A stretch of 40,638 bases of DNA from an uncultured SAR86 cluster bacterium. GTDB lineage: Bacteria > Pseudomonadota > Gammaproteobacteria > Magnimaribacterales > AG-339-G14. The notes under the pieces were generated by a model. It searched no databases. It worked only from the letters and a program-made list of their open reading frames with translations, and had not been told where the DNA came from. The DNA is taken from NCBI GenBank assembly GCA_902528485.1, contig CABZTA010000005.1, positions 1 through 40,638 of the forward strand, read 5' to 3'. This document shows, piece after piece, positions 18,834-28,965 of this stretch. Numbering within the stretch: the first letter of the stretch is position 1; every line of letters begins with the position of its first letter. The translations under genes were made by a program, and so were the position numbers.

Positions 18834-19700
18834 TTAATTGTTTTTTTTAATACTCTGCTTGTGTCGCTCGAGATATCTTAATCTGTCTTCTTCTGATTTT
18901 TCATCTATGCATTGATGACAGGAGACACCAGCAGAATAATGAGATGACTCTAAATCTTTCTCTGAAAGTGGTCTTCTGCATGCAAAACATTGCTGAAAAG
19001 AACCTTTGTTAAGATCTTTATCCACAGTTACTCTCTCATCAAAAACAAAACACTCGCCTTCCCAAAGGTTTTTTTCTTTACTGTTTTTTAAGTAACTGAG
19101 AATTCCTCCTTTCAGTTGATAAACGTCATTAATATCTTCTGATTTAAAAATAGAAGATGCTTTTTCGCAACGAATTCCTCCGGTACAAAAAATACCAATT
19201 TTTCTTCCTTTAAAATTATTCTTATTTTTTTTTACAAAGTGTTTAAATTCTCTAAAGTTTCTAGTATCGGGATTTAGAGCTCCTTTAAAAGTTCCAACTG
19301 AATTTTCATAATTATTTCTTACATCAATTAAAATCGTATTTTCATTTTCTGAAAACTCATTCCAAAGTTCAGGGTCTATATGTGATGTAGAGTAATCTGT
19401 TAATTTCAGATTTGTTCCTGAGGGGACAAGTTCATGTCTCTCCTTAATCTTAAATTTCTTAAAGGGTTTGATTTCTGAGCAAGAACGTCCAATATTAATT
19501 GAGGGAAAGTACTTAGTTATGAAATTCTCAAAAGAATGGAGGTATTTTAAATTCTCACAGGCAATGGTTGAATTAATTCCTTCGGGAGTCAAAATAATTG
19601 TTCCAACTATGGAGAATTCATCAGCTTTTTTCGATAAGATTTGTTTCAAAAAAGAATTATCTCTCTCATGACAATCGTAAAACGTTGAAATATGGAACAT
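18834..19700 (-). CDS. trhO: rhodanese-domain tRNA uridine(34) hydroxylase (YceA/TrhO)
   Basis: 288 aa; rhodanese Cys loop 'IGIFCTGGIRCEKA', 'GTIILTPEGINSTIA', C-terminal CxxC segments. Confidence 0.88.
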   Translation of the reverse strand: MFHISTFYDCHERDNSFLKQILSKKADEFSIVGTIILTPEGINSTIACENLKYLHSFENFITKYFPSINIGRSCSEIKPFKKFKIKERHELVPSGTNLKLTDYSTSHIDPELWNEFSENENTILIDVRNNYENSVGTFKGALNPDTRNFREFKHFVKKNKNNFKGRKIGIFCTGGIRCEKASSIFKSEDINDVYQLKGGILSYLKNSKEKNLWEGECFVFDERVTVDKDLNKGSFQQCFACRRPLSEKDLESSHYSAGVSCHQCIDEKSEEDRLRYLERHKQSIKKNN

Positions 19701-19709
19701 TGATGTATT

Positions 19710-20015
19710 TTAATTTTCCCCGCCTAAACAGTTAGGTGATTTTAAATCCTGACCAGTTTTTTCTTGCCATTCATCCCTTGTAAATGCATGGATAGCAATA
19801 GCATGAATTTTAGTCATCTCTTCTTTTAATATTCTGTAAACCATTTGATGTCGTTGCACCAATCTTTTTTCGATAAATTCATCGGAAACCACCACAACTT
19901 TAAAATGAGATTCGCTTCCTGGCTCAACGTTATGATTTGGGCTTTCGTTTTCTACTTCTAGATGAAGTAAATCAATACCTTTAGTTAAATTCTTTTCAAT
20001 TGCAGTTTGGATCAT
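19710..20015 (-). CDS. BolA family protein
   Basis: 101 aa; 'LEVENESPNHNVEPGSESHFKVVVVSDEFIEKRLVQRHQMVYRIL...IHAIAIHAFTRDEW'. Confidence 0.9.
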   Translation of the reverse strand: MIQTAIEKNLTKGIDLLHLEVENESPNHNVEPGSESHFKVVVVSDEFIEKRLVQRHQMVYRILKEEMTKIHAIAIHAFTRDEWQEKTGQDLKSPNCLGGEN

Positions 20016-20016
20016 T

Positions 20017-21459
20017 TCAGTCTTCCAGATAATTTAATTCAGAAAGTTTTTCTTGATGACTTTCTTTGGTGGTTGTTACCAAGGAAATAGTAAACAGCGA
20101 AATAGACCAAAGAATTATTGAAGCAGTTATTGCCGTAAATCCAAAGGTGAACAAAACGGATTCATCCACTTGTCCGGGTACAGCATTTTTTGGCCAAGAT
20201 GCATAAGTCAAAATTAGTCCGGCCGCAAAAGCTCCTGCGCCGCTCATACATTTTGCAGCAAACGATCTTGCAGCTAGTAAAGTTCCTTCCATTCGTCTTC
20301 CGGTTTTTATTTCAACCTCTTCAACTGTATCCCACACCATTGAATTTAATGTAGTAAAGGAGATAACTGATGTCGCAACACCTATGAAATGGAAAAGAAG
20401 AACAAAGCCTAGAACTATTGGAGAGCCATTATCTGGTATTAAACCTAATAATCTTAGAGCTATCACACCATTTTCGACCGTTAGAGAGGTTGCAAACAGA
20501 ATTATTGCCCCGTTTCTCTTACCAAATTTATTTGCTAAAAGGGGCGATACAACAAGTCCCACCAAGGGTGCTAAAAATAAACTCAAACCAATTGTTAAGA
20601 TATTTAATGGAGTAAATTCCCAAAAAAAACTATAAAAATACAGCGTTAAATTTGTACCTATTCCTCCAGCTACTCCCATCATAATCATGGCAATAAAAAG
20701 AATTATGTAGTTTTTACTTACTGTCATCGTCTCGTAAAGTTCGGAGAAAATAACTTTTAGTGTTTTTCTTTGTATTTCAGGAGAATGTAAATCTTTTATA
20801 TGTCTGTGAGTACCCATTGCAGTTACAACAATTGCTAAAAACATAATGGGACTGCATACCAATCCATAGGTCATCCAAGTATCTGCAACAAATCTTGCAT
20901 CTTGGGTGCCGGTTAAGGTGCTGTAAACAACGAAAATCCATAAAGAGTTCCAAACAGCCAAGCCGCCCCACCAGCCAAACCAATATCGAAAAGAAAGCAA
21001 TGAACTTCTTTCGACATAATCTTTTGAAAGTTCTGGCCCCAAAGCATTACTCGGTATCTCATAAATGGTAATCGCAGTTCTTATCACTGCCCCGATGATT
21101 AACAAAAACCAAAATAATTGTGATTGAGTTAAGTTATCCGGAGGATCCCATATTAAAAAAAATGAAATAGCAACGGGAACTGCTGAAAAATACATAAAGG
21201 GATGTCTTCTGCCCCATTTAGATTTTAAATTATCTGAATAGTAGCCAATAAGAGGGTCTGAGATAGCATCAAAAACCAACATGAGAAGGATAGCCAATCC
21301 AGCTAAATCTGGTGATAATCCAAATACTTGAACATAGACAAACAAAAGGAAATAGTTAAAGGCATTGTCTTTAATTCCATAAGCTAAGGAACCAAACCCG
21401 TAATAGAATTTGGTCATAAAAGGCAACTTGAACGAATTATTATCTTTTTGTACTTCCAT
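20017..21459 (-). CDS. GPH-type MFS transporter (copy 1)
   Basis: 480 aa; 'DAISDPLIGYYSDNLKSKWGRRHPFMYFSAVP' GPH (TC 2.A.2) signature. Confidence 0.88.
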   Translation of the reverse strand: MEVQKDNNSFKLPFMTKFYYGFGSLAYGIKDNAFNYFLLFVYVQVFGLSPDLAGLAILLMLVFDAISDPLIGYYSDNLKSKWGRRHPFMYFSAVPVAISFFLIWDPPDNLTQSQLFWFLLIIGAVIRTAITIYEIPSNALGPELSKDYVERSSLLSFRYWFGWWGGLAVWNSLWIFVVYSTLTGTQDARFVADTWMTYGLVCSPIMFLAIVVTAMGTHRHIKDLHSPEIQRKTLKVIFSELYETMTVSKNYIILFIAMIMMGVAGGIGTNLTLYFYSFFWEFTPLNILTIGLSLFLAPLVGLVVSPLLANKFGKRNGAIILFATSLTVENGVIALRLLGLIPDNGSPIVLGFVLLFHFIGVATSVISFTTLNSMVWDTVEEVEIKTGRRMEGTLLAARSFAAKCMSGAGAFAAGLILTYASWPKNAVPGQVDESVLFTFGFTAITASIILWSISLFTISLVTTTKESHQEKLSELNYLED

Positions 21460-21512
21460 CTATCTCCTACTCCAGAAGTATCTCATAAAACAAGGATAAT
21501 TGAAGTAAATGG

Positions 21513-23756
21513 TTAGTCTAGTTTTGACGCAGCTAAATTAGGTTTTATTAATGGACTCAAATAGATTGGTGATGACCAAGCCCTTTCTTCAGACATTGAA
21601 ACACAATTATCATCAATATCTGTTTTATAGCCACCGTAACAAAAATTTGTTTCGATACAATTCTCTTCAGCATCATAGGTGCATCTAAGATTTTTACCAT
21701 TAATTCTTTCAGTAGGTTCTTGTATGGCACGCACATAAAAAGTTGCTTCTCTATTATTAGTGAGAAAATCTTCATCCTGGAATCTAATTTTGCAGACGGC
21801 TTTGTTTTCTTCGCATTCAAATATTTTCCAAGGGTCCATAATTAAATCGTTTGGATCTTCTGACTCATTGATTTCTGGCAAGACCTTTATGACCTCTATT
21901 CTTGTTATGGCATACCTTTCAGAACCAGGATTAAAACATTCATTCATACATAGTTTCTTTATGTCCTCTGCTGATCTTTTACCTAAACTATAATCAGGAC
22001 AACCAGGTTTTTGCTTGAAAGATCCGACAGCCTTGACTTGAAAAGTTGGATTATTATCAATGGTGTACTCAGAACCCATAGGCACTAACCCATTTTCAGT
22101 AATCAAATCAAACCAAAGCAGTATTCTTAGTCCGCTTGTTCCGTAGGTTTCCCTTCTTTTAAAAGCATCCCAAACCCCTTCCCTGCTTCTTGAGTCTACA
22201 TGGACTGCAGCTAAACCACCTGTTGTAAAAAATGATTCTTGCCTTTCTGATTCCCAGTATCCAAGAGGATTGGGTATGAATCTTTCTTCAATTTTAAATT
22301 TAACAGGTTTATCGCTTATTTCGTCTAAGGGATAAAAGAGCCTTTCAAAAGCAGGGTCTTTGACTCCATTCGATTCTGTGGTCAGTAATCTATCAACGGC
22401 TTTGTATCCAGTACCAGGTCGAGCTCTGTGGTTATCGCTTGATGCAATAACACCAAAAATAAATTTTTCGTTGTTGTTGCCTCTTTTTGTTAAAGCATAC
22501 TGAAAGGAGCCCTTAGGACGATAATTAAAACTCGGTATAAAACAATCTTTGCATTGCCCAGAATCAAGCCATATCTCCGGTGTTGCTCCCGGAACTACAA
22601 AATGTCCCGATTGCCCCGCTTCAAGATAAAAACTCTCTGCTTGCTTAGCATCCTCTCTGCATTGAATTTCGTTTTTTCCACTTTCAATACATCTTTCGTA
22701 GATAATATTCCCTGCTTGTTTGCATGAAGGGAGATAATTCTCTGTCGCCTCAGGACAAATAAGTTCATCTCCTTCAAAAATAATCTCTGTCCAATTTCTA
22801 TATTCCTCTGAATTGCCGTGACCGGACATAATTTCAAAAGAAATTTGTTTTTCCGGATCATGAACATCATCAAGCTGATCATCCCAAGAGGAACCTAAGG
22901 GAGTGTAAAATCCCCATGTGTTGCCATGGGGAATGACTATAGAATCGGTTTCCAAGTCATCTAGTTTAGAGAAAAGCTCTTTGGGTGTATCAGCAGACAT
23001 CAGACAATCATCTTCATCGTTTGAATTCCCTGAACAAACGGCTGATTTGGAAATATCTGCATTGTAAGCGATAAAATCGTAATACCTTTGTCTATTTGCA
23101 AGATCGTTATACGCTTGCACCATCATATTTATTCTCGCTTCATTCACCCTGTTGGGATCTCTAAAATTATTAAGACTGGCCCGGTCTGCGGCAATTGGAG
23201 ATTTAGGAAGATATTCAGAATCAATTTCTTTAAGAATGACATTTTTGTGTCCGAAGTGTTCATTTTGGTTATCACCAATTTGGGTCCATTCAAATCCTAA
23301 AAAGGTAATCATATCTGGGTTTTCTGGATCAGTACTTTTGTTACAGCTTTGTACCTGCTCAATTGTATTGTTCCAACTATGAGGGGTACTAGCCTCAGCA
23401 TGATCAGAAATTACCCAAAAGTCTAAAGCTGAACAAAATCTTGCGTAATCACAAGCATCTGAAACAGGATGGGGACCTCTTCCGTTATACATTGGCAGAC
23501 TCCACAGAAATGCATCGGTGGAATATGTTGTATGCACATGTGTGTCACCAAAGAGGATTTGTTTCGATGAGTTGGAGTGCTTTAATTGACTTCTTATTTT
23601 TTGATTTAATATTTTTTTTGGCAACTCACTATTTATTGACTTTCCACCGGGCTCTAATGATCCAAAAAAACCAAAAAAAGCAACCAAACTATAGATAAGA
23701 GCCGAGATAAGTATTACAAACAGGAAATAGAAAAATGATTTTAAGATAATTCGCAT
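21513..23756 (-). CDS. DUF3604 protein, exported, PHP-like predicted metal-dependent hydrolase
   Basis: ORF track gives 21513..23801, but the internal Met (MRIILKSFFYFLFVILI) gives a clean TM/signal start at 23756 and removes overlap with the upstream gene. 'ILFGDTHVHTTYSTDAF', 'DFWVISDHAEA', 'GVIASSDNHRARPGTGYK'. Confidence 0.85.
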   Translation of the reverse strand: MRIILKSFFYFLFVILISALIYSLVAFFGFFGSLEPGGKSINSELPKKILNQKIRSQLKHSNSSKQILFGDTHVHTTYSTDAFLWSLPMYNGRGPHPVSDACDYARFCSALDFWVISDHAEASTPHSWNNTIEQVQSCNKSTDPENPDMITFLGFEWTQIGDNQNEHFGHKNVILKEIDSEYLPKSPIAADRASLNNFRDPNRVNEARINMMVQAYNDLANRQRYYDFIAYNADISKSAVCSGNSNDEDDCLMSADTPKELFSKLDDLETDSIVIPHGNTWGFYTPLGSSWDDQLDDVHDPEKQISFEIMSGHGNSEEYRNWTEIIFEGDELICPEATENYLPSCKQAGNIIYERCIESGKNEIQCREDAKQAESFYLEAGQSGHFVVPGATPEIWLDSGQCKDCFIPSFNYRPKGSFQYALTKRGNNNEKFIFGVIASSDNHRARPGTGYKAVDRLLTTESNGVKDPAFERLFYPLDEISDKPVKFKIEERFIPNPLGYWESERQESFFTTGGLAAVHVDSRSREGVWDAFKRRETYGTSGLRILLWFDLITENGLVPMGSEYTIDNNPTFQVKAVGSFKQKPGCPDYSLGKRSAEDIKKLCMNECFNPGSERYAITRIEVIKVLPEINESEDPNDLIMDPWKIFECEENKAVCKIRFQDEDFLTNNREATFYVRAIQEPTERINGKNLRCTYDAEENCIETNFCYGGYKTDIDDNCVSMSEERAWSSPIYLSPLIKPNLAASKLD

Positions 23757-23760
23757 CAAT

Positions 23761-24522
23761 CTATTTTCTGAACTTGTCCTCAGACTTCTTAATAAAATCA
23801 TTGAGAAAGTTTCTTGAATTTTCTTTTTGAAAATTCATATTCGTATTTTGCCATGGCTTTGAATGAGGAATATCGAATAACTTAACATCTCTTTTTTTAA
23901 ATAAAGGAACGAGTATCATCCCTGCGATAAATCCACCTATATGTGCCAGATAAGCTACTCCGCCTTCATCTTGCAGTGAACTTGGAAGATTAAAAAACTG
24001 TCCTAAAATCCAAAAACCCAATACAAGAAAAGCAGGAATTCTAATGACTTGAATAAAAATTATTAAGAATACAAAGCAGCTAACGTTTGCCCTTGGATGC
24101 AACATCAAATATGCTCCAAGAACTCCAGCTATTGCTCCGCTTGCTCCTACCATCGGTATATTTGAATCAGGATTAACTAAAGCTTGAGATAAAGCAGCGA
24201 TAAGGCCACAAGTTATGTAAAACAGTACGAACCTTGTCCTTCCCATGGATTCTTCAACGTTGTCACCGAAAATCCATAGATAAACCATATTACCCACGAT
24301 ATGTGCAATACCTCCATGAAGAAACATAGAAGAAATAATTGTTAAATCAAAAAATGAATTAGAAAAAAATCTATCTGGAATAAAACCAAAATCTAAGAAT
24401 ATTTGTCCAGGCATTCCAGCAAGAAATTGAAAAACAAAAACAATCGTACAAACGAAAACAATAAATTGCGTTACGTAAGGCCTTATGGATGTCGGATTAT
24501 CGTCGTATAAAGGAAAAAACAT
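23761..24522 (-). CDS. rhomboid family intramembrane serine protease
   Basis: 253 aa; 'MFLHGGIAHIVGNMVYLWIFGDNVEE', 'PMVGASGAIAGVLGAYL' (GASG Ser), 'AHIGGFIAGM' (His). Confidence 0.93.
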   Translation of the reverse strand: MFFPLYDDNPTSIRPYVTQFIVFVCTIVFVFQFLAGMPGQIFLDFGFIPDRFFSNSFFDLTIISSMFLHGGIAHIVGNMVYLWIFGDNVEESMGRTRFVLFYITCGLIAALSQALVNPDSNIPMVGASGAIAGVLGAYLMLHPRANVSCFVFLIIFIQVIRIPAFLVLGFWILGQFFNLPSSLQDEGGVAYLAHIGGFIAGMILVPLFKKRDVKLFDIPHSKPWQNTNMNFQKENSRNFLNDFIKKSEDKFRK

Positions 24523-25974
24523 TTATGTCTTATAGCCTAACTCATCAACTGCGGAAGTATGTGAATCTCTAGTTATAGAATAAAAGTAAATGAATCCTAA
24601 TCCAGCAAAATTTAGTATTGGTCCACTGATGCATACAAAAATAACTAAGTTGTTGATGGGTTCTTGCATCTGCTCAACATTAGATTGAGAGTTATCGAAA
24701 CCTAGGAACTGCAGTACAAAACCTATTATAAAAACACCAAGACCTGAAAATATTTTTTGAAATAAACCCGGACCAGACAAGAAGAGTCCTTCGTCTCTTC
24801 TCCCCGTTCTCATTTGACTATCCTCAACAACGTCAAACATCATTGAAATCATAACTACCCAACCCATAACAGAGAAGATATCAGTTACACATAGATGCAT
24901 TAACATCACCCACCAGAGGGCATCGGATCCGTTAGCAGGAAAAGTTTGCACTTCAAAATAAGGATCAACTAATCTTAGAATGAATGGGATATATGAAATT
25001 GAAATTGTTCCAGTAAAAGCTAAAAGTGCAATAATTCTTTTTTCTCTTCCTTTAGAAATTGCTACTGCGATAACTGCTCCAATAATTGCAGAGATCCCCC
25101 CTGCTAAAGGAAAGATGGATATATCTGAGGGAGTCCACTGCCAAAAATAAACACTGATGTAATTAGCGATGCCATTATTTAAACCTAAAAAGAGAGCATA
25201 CAGACACCCAGCTAGAAAGATCATCAACCATGATCTGTTAGATAGTGCCTCTATGACTTCTGCTAAAACATTTTTTAATTTAATTGGTCCTGATGATTCA
25301 ACTACGTGAAGATCCTTAATATGCTTATGAGTACTGGATGCAGCTGTTACTCCTAAAATTATCACGAGGATGGCAGCAAAATAAGCAAGCTTTTCGTATC
25401 CTTCTGGGTTTAAGAAAGCCGTTGAGCCCTGAAATTGATCTGTTTCAGGTAAAAAATATTCAAGCATCACGAAACCAATGACTATGGCTCCAACGTATCC
25501 AAAGAAAATACCCATTCCATTTAGTAAATTTCTTCTATCGTAATCTTTGGTTAATTCTGGGCCTAGAGCAGCCCTAGGTGTTTCGAAAAAAGTAATGGCC
25601 AACCTAATGAGTATCGTTAAAACGAGCAATTTAACAAACAAGTAACTCTGGTCGTAAGAATTAGGCGGTGTGAATAATAACCAAACGCATATCGCTAAGG
25701 GAATGATGCTTGCATAAATAAAAGGATGTCTCCTTCCTAGCCTAGATCTAATACGATCTGACCAAACTCCAACCAAAGGATCCGATACTGCATCAAATAA
25801 TAAGGAAACACCAATAGCAATTGATGCTAAATAAGGCTGCAGACCTAAAACTTGGTTGTAATACAAAAGAACCCAAGCACCAAAAATAACGTTTTTAATC
25901 CCTACGACGCCTGATCCTGCTGAATGCAGAAAAAGTGTGAGGTTTGAAACTTTAAATTCTTTTACTTCTGACAT
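24523..25974 (-). CDS. GPH-type MFS transporter (copy 2)
   Basis: 483 aa; 'DAVSDPLVGVWSDRIRSRLGRRHPFIYASIIP', 'FFETPRAALGPELTKDYDRRNLL'. Confidence 0.88.
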   Translation of the reverse strand: MSEVKEFKVSNLTLFLHSAGSGVVGIKNVIFGAWVLLYYNQVLGLQPYLASIAIGVSLLFDAVSDPLVGVWSDRIRSRLGRRHPFIYASIIPLAICVWLLFTPPNSYDQSYLFVKLLVLTILIRLAITFFETPRAALGPELTKDYDRRNLLNGMGIFFGYVGAIVIGFVMLEYFLPETDQFQGSTAFLNPEGYEKLAYFAAILVIILGVTAASSTHKHIKDLHVVESSGPIKLKNVLAEVIEALSNRSWLMIFLAGCLYALFLGLNNGIANYISVYFWQWTPSDISIFPLAGGISAIIGAVIAVAISKGREKRIIALLAFTGTISISYIPFILRLVDPYFEVQTFPANGSDALWWVMLMHLCVTDIFSVMGWVVMISMMFDVVEDSQMRTGRRDEGLFLSGPGLFQKIFSGLGVFIIGFVLQFLGFDNSQSNVEQMQEPINNLVIFVCISGPILNFAGLGFIYFYSITRDSHTSAVDELGYKT

Positions 25975-26041
25975 TTATTTGATTAAAAAAATAATATACT
26001 TTAGTGATAAACATAATGCATTAAATTAATAGGGAGAAATC

Positions 26042-26950
26042 ATGGGAAGATTAAATGGCAAAATTGCTGTTGTAACAGGAGCAGGTCGAGGTATCGGTAA
26101 AGAAACAGCTCTTTTTTTGGCAAAAGAAGGAGCAAAAGTCGTCGTTAATGATCTAGGGGGTAATACCGATGGTACAGGCGGTACTCAAATTGCAGATGAA
26201 GTAGTTGAAGAAATTAAAGCTGCAGGCGGAGAGGCAGTTGCAAATTATGACAGCGTCTCTGATTTTGCTGGTGGACAGAATATCTTCCAGACAGCTCTAG
26301 ATACTTTTGGTGGAATGGATATTCTCATCAATAACGCAGGGATTTTAAGAGATAAAACACTTTTTAATATGGAAGAAAATGATTGGGATCAGGTTATAGC
26401 CGTTCACCTTAAAGGTCATTTTAATTGCACTAAACCATTTGCCTCTTACATAAGAGAAACTAATAGGATGGACTGCAGAATTATTAATATGTCATCGGTT
26501 TCTGGGTTGTATGGAAATTTTGGGCAAACTAATTACGGTGCCGCAAAGGCAGGCATTGCCGGTTTTACAAGAAGTCTCTCTTTTGAAATGACTAAATATA
26601 AGTGCACTGTAAATACAATCTCTCCCGGAGCAGCTACCAGAATGACCATTGACTTAATTAAAGCTGCAGGCAGAGATGTAGATACAAACGATTGGAAACA
26701 AGGGCCGCAACAATTAGCTCCTGTAATAACATGGCTTTGTTGTGATGAGGCATCAGATGTTACGAATCAGATCATACATGTGCAAAACGGAACGGTAGGC
26801 ATAATGCAGCAACCTGCAGTAATTGAATCTTTTTTATCTGATGAATTATGGTCTCTTGATCAATTAGACAGAGTAATAGGCTCTCTTGTGGAGACCAAAA
26901 AAAATCATGATTCTGAGATTCAAAAGAAAGCAGAACCAAAAAAATCTTAA
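26042..26950 (+). CDS. short-chain dehydrogenase/reductase, MFE2/17-beta-HSD4-like
   Basis: 302 aa; '[38 protein letters not shown]', 'NNAGILRD', '[15 protein letters not shown]'. RBS 'aggga' upstream. Confidence 0.88.
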   Translation: MGRLNGKIAVVTGAGRGIGKETALFLAKEGAKVVVNDLGGNTDGTGGTQIADEVVEEIKAAGGEAVANYDSVSDFAGGQNIFQTALDTFGGMDILINNAGILRDKTLFNMEENDWDQVIAVHLKGHFNCTKPFASYIRETNRMDCRIINMSSVSGLYGNFGQTNYGAAKAGIAGFTRSLSFEMTKYKCTVNTISPGAATRMTIDLIKAAGRDVDTNDWKQGPQQLAPVITWLCCDEASDVTNQIIHVQNGTVGIMQQPAVIESFLSDELWSLDQLDRVIGSLVETKKNHDSEIQKKAEPKKS

Positions 26951-27519
26951 CTAGCTTTGTAGATAGATTTTTTAGTTTGAGAAAGAACATTCCTTAGCAT
27001 AGGAATAAAAGTCTCAATGGGTTCGGTATCGTATTCAGGGTCAAATGAATTCTGATCGTATTTTGCACAAAACTCTGCACAATCTTTCCAATGAGGATTG
27101 TCTTTAAACTTATCTCTCATATTTTTGTCCAATCCTAGAAAGTCAAAAAAGTAGTATCCTTGAAAAATTCCGTGATGTTTGAGGATCCAATAATTTTTAT
27201 CGGAAATGAATGGTTCAAGCATAGTTGCAGCAAAGTCAGCATGGTTTGCTGGCGCTAAAGTATCTCCAATATCATGAAGAAGCGCACAAACAATGTATTC
27301 TTCATCTCTCCCATCGCGCAAAGCTCTTGTAGCAGTTTGCAAACAATGAGTATATCTATCAACCGCAAAACCTCCATGATCGCCCTTCAATAGGTTCAAA
27401 TGTTCGATCATCCTTTCAGGAAGATTGACACTATGTTGCATGCTAGCTTCTGCGATTATTTGATAATCTTCAGCCGTGCCTTTAGTCATGGTTGTAAATT
27501 TTGCTAATTTTTCAGACAT
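26947..27519 (-). CDS. HD-domain phosphohydrolase-like protein
   Basis: 190 aa; 'HCLQTATRALRDGRDEEYIVCALLHDIGDTLAPANHADFAATML'. Confidence 0.8.
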   Translation of the reverse strand: MSEKLAKFTTMTKGTAEDYQIIAEASMQHSVNLPERMIEHLNLLKGDHGGFAVDRYTHCLQTATRALRDGRDEEYIVCALLHDIGDTLAPANHADFAATMLEPFISDKNYWILKHHGIFQGYYFFDFLGLDKNMRDKFKDNPHWKDCAEFCAKYDQNSFDPEYDTEPIETFIPMLRNVLSQTKKSIYKAS

Positions 27520-27562
27520 ATTTGTACCTCACATACCCATTTTACTAATTTTTAAGAATTTT

Positions 27563-27748
27563 TCATATTTTTAGCTTATTTTTATCTTTTCTGAAGTGAA
27601 GATAATAAATCTCTGGTATTCCTAAAAGATTAAAGACCAACATAAAAATAAACCAATAACCTTCTTTTGCTTGAGCAGCTTTCCAGCATGCTTTGGCCGT
27701 CCAATATATTTCCCATAAAGATAAAAGTATCACCGAAACGATAAACAT
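27563..27748 (-). CDS. 61-aa membrane protein of unknown function
   Basis: Short ORF with two hydrophobic segments; 'WEIYWTAKACWKAAQAKEGYWFIFMLVFNLLGIPEIYYL'. Confidence 0.5.
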   Translation of the reverse strand: MFIVSVILLSLWEIYWTAKACWKAAQAKEGYWFIFMLVFNLLGIPEIYYLHFRKDKNKLKI

Positions 27749-27837
27749 AACTTTTTCATTTTAATCTTCCTTCATTTCGCGGTCCATTGAATCTCTTATA
27801 AATAAATATTTCCATCAGTCATCCCTCATTGTCAGAC

Positions 27838-27873
27838 AAAGGGAAGGTTCTCGTCATTGTTTTCCTTCCCTTT
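27838..27873. repeat. perfect 10-bp inverted repeat (hairpin) in a divergent intergenic region
   Basis: AAAGGGAAGG-ttctcgtcattgtttt-CCTTCCCTTT read directly. Confidence 0.8.
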
Positions 27874-27899
27874 ACGCTTAAATAAGTAATAATTTACCT

Positions 27900-28202
27900 A
27901 TGACTATTAGAGAACTATTCAATGGTTTGATTGACACCGAAATACTGACATTAGTTTATATAGCGTGTGGTTTAGTTTTTTATGGCATCTATTCCAGATT
28001 CATTATTGATATCTTCACATCAATATCTAAAAGTTGGGAAGAATGGCTAAGTGTAAAACTAGATTTGGATAATCCATCTTTAGTCAGACAAACATTGATG
28101 TTCTTTCCCCATCTATTTTTATACTTCATACCTGGTTTGCTAGGTTTAATAGCTTGGATGGCACCAATTTTCTTTTTCGTTTGGTTATTAATAAAACCTT
28201 AG
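27900..28202 (+). CDS. 100-aa membrane protein of unknown function
   Basis: ATG ORF with two long hydrophobic segments. Confidence 0.5.
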   Translation: MTIRELFNGLIDTEILTLVYIACGLVFYGIYSRFIIDIFTSISKSWEEWLSVKLDLDNPSLVRQTLMFFPHLFLYFIPGLLGLIAWMAPIFFFVWLLIKP

Positions 28203-28205
28203 TAT

Positions 28206-28457
28206 TTATTCTAACGGCAGATTAGGAAGATTATCACCTATGACACCAAACTCTTTTATAAATTCAGACTCTGATAATCTTGTGCCATCAATAAAAAAAT
28301 CTTTAACTTGATCTGGGGTAGCTTCTCTCCAGCCTTCATGCTCTTTGAGTACACGCAAAATAAAACCTTTGCTTTTCTCTGGCGTAATATCAACTATGAC
28401 AGCTGCAGAATTTTCCCAGTAAAAATATAATGTTTCTAAATTTTCCATAGATTTCAC
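28206..28457 (-). CDS. 83-aa soluble protein of unknown function
   Basis: Acidic ORF convergent with 27900..28202, stops 3 bp apart; alternate start MENLETLYF. Confidence 0.45.
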   Translation of the reverse strand: MKSMENLETLYFYWENSAAVIVDITPEKSKGFILRVLKEHEGWREATPDQVKDFFIDGTRLSESEFIKEFGVIGDNLPNLPLE

Positions 28458-28769
28458 TTTGTTCTAATAAGCTTCTCTACAACCTAATTCAAATAGATAA
28501 CAAGAATTTTGAAATAAATAGATGATCAAAAGTAACGCCAAAATAAATCCAGAAACTATAAAACACTTTTTAACAAAATCGTTCATATGTCACTTCTCCC
28601 TAGTACTAGAAAGATGGGATATAAATATTACATTCTCCAAAGATATTAAGAATGCAAGGATCAACTATGTAGATAACTATCAAAGTAAATACAAAAAGCA
28701 TTCCAAAAAATATCAAACACTTAATTACAAATTTTTTTAAATCCTTATCCACTTTTCTAATTAATTAAC

Positions 28770-28937
28770 CTAGTCCATAACTATTGCAACGATGGCAAAG
28801 AAAACCAAGCCAAAGAAAGCAAAGCCAACAACCAAATTTGCAACCAACGACAAAAGGTCTTTTAATTTATCTCCGCCAAATATCTGTGCGATAAAGAGTG
28901 CCAATATTGGTATGCCAATCAAAACCCATAATTCCAT
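28770..28937 (-). CDS. 55-aa single/double-TM membrane protein (not in ORF track)
   Basis: Manual translation MELWVLIGIPILALFIAQIFGGDKLKDLLSLVANLVVGFAFFGLVFFAIVAIVMD*. Confidence 0.45.
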   Translation of the reverse strand: MELWVLIGIPILALFIAQIFGGDKLKDLLSLVANLVVGFAFFGLVFFAIVAIVMD

Positions 28938-28965
28938 TTCAGTTAATTCCCTTTAGGACCAAAAC

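Noticed and set aside
28522-28740. 72-aa plus-strand ORF in the orphan patch
   Set aside because: No RBS, Lys/Asn-rich composition as expected from AT-rich non-coding DNA, no recognisable motif. Kept as unassigned sequence.
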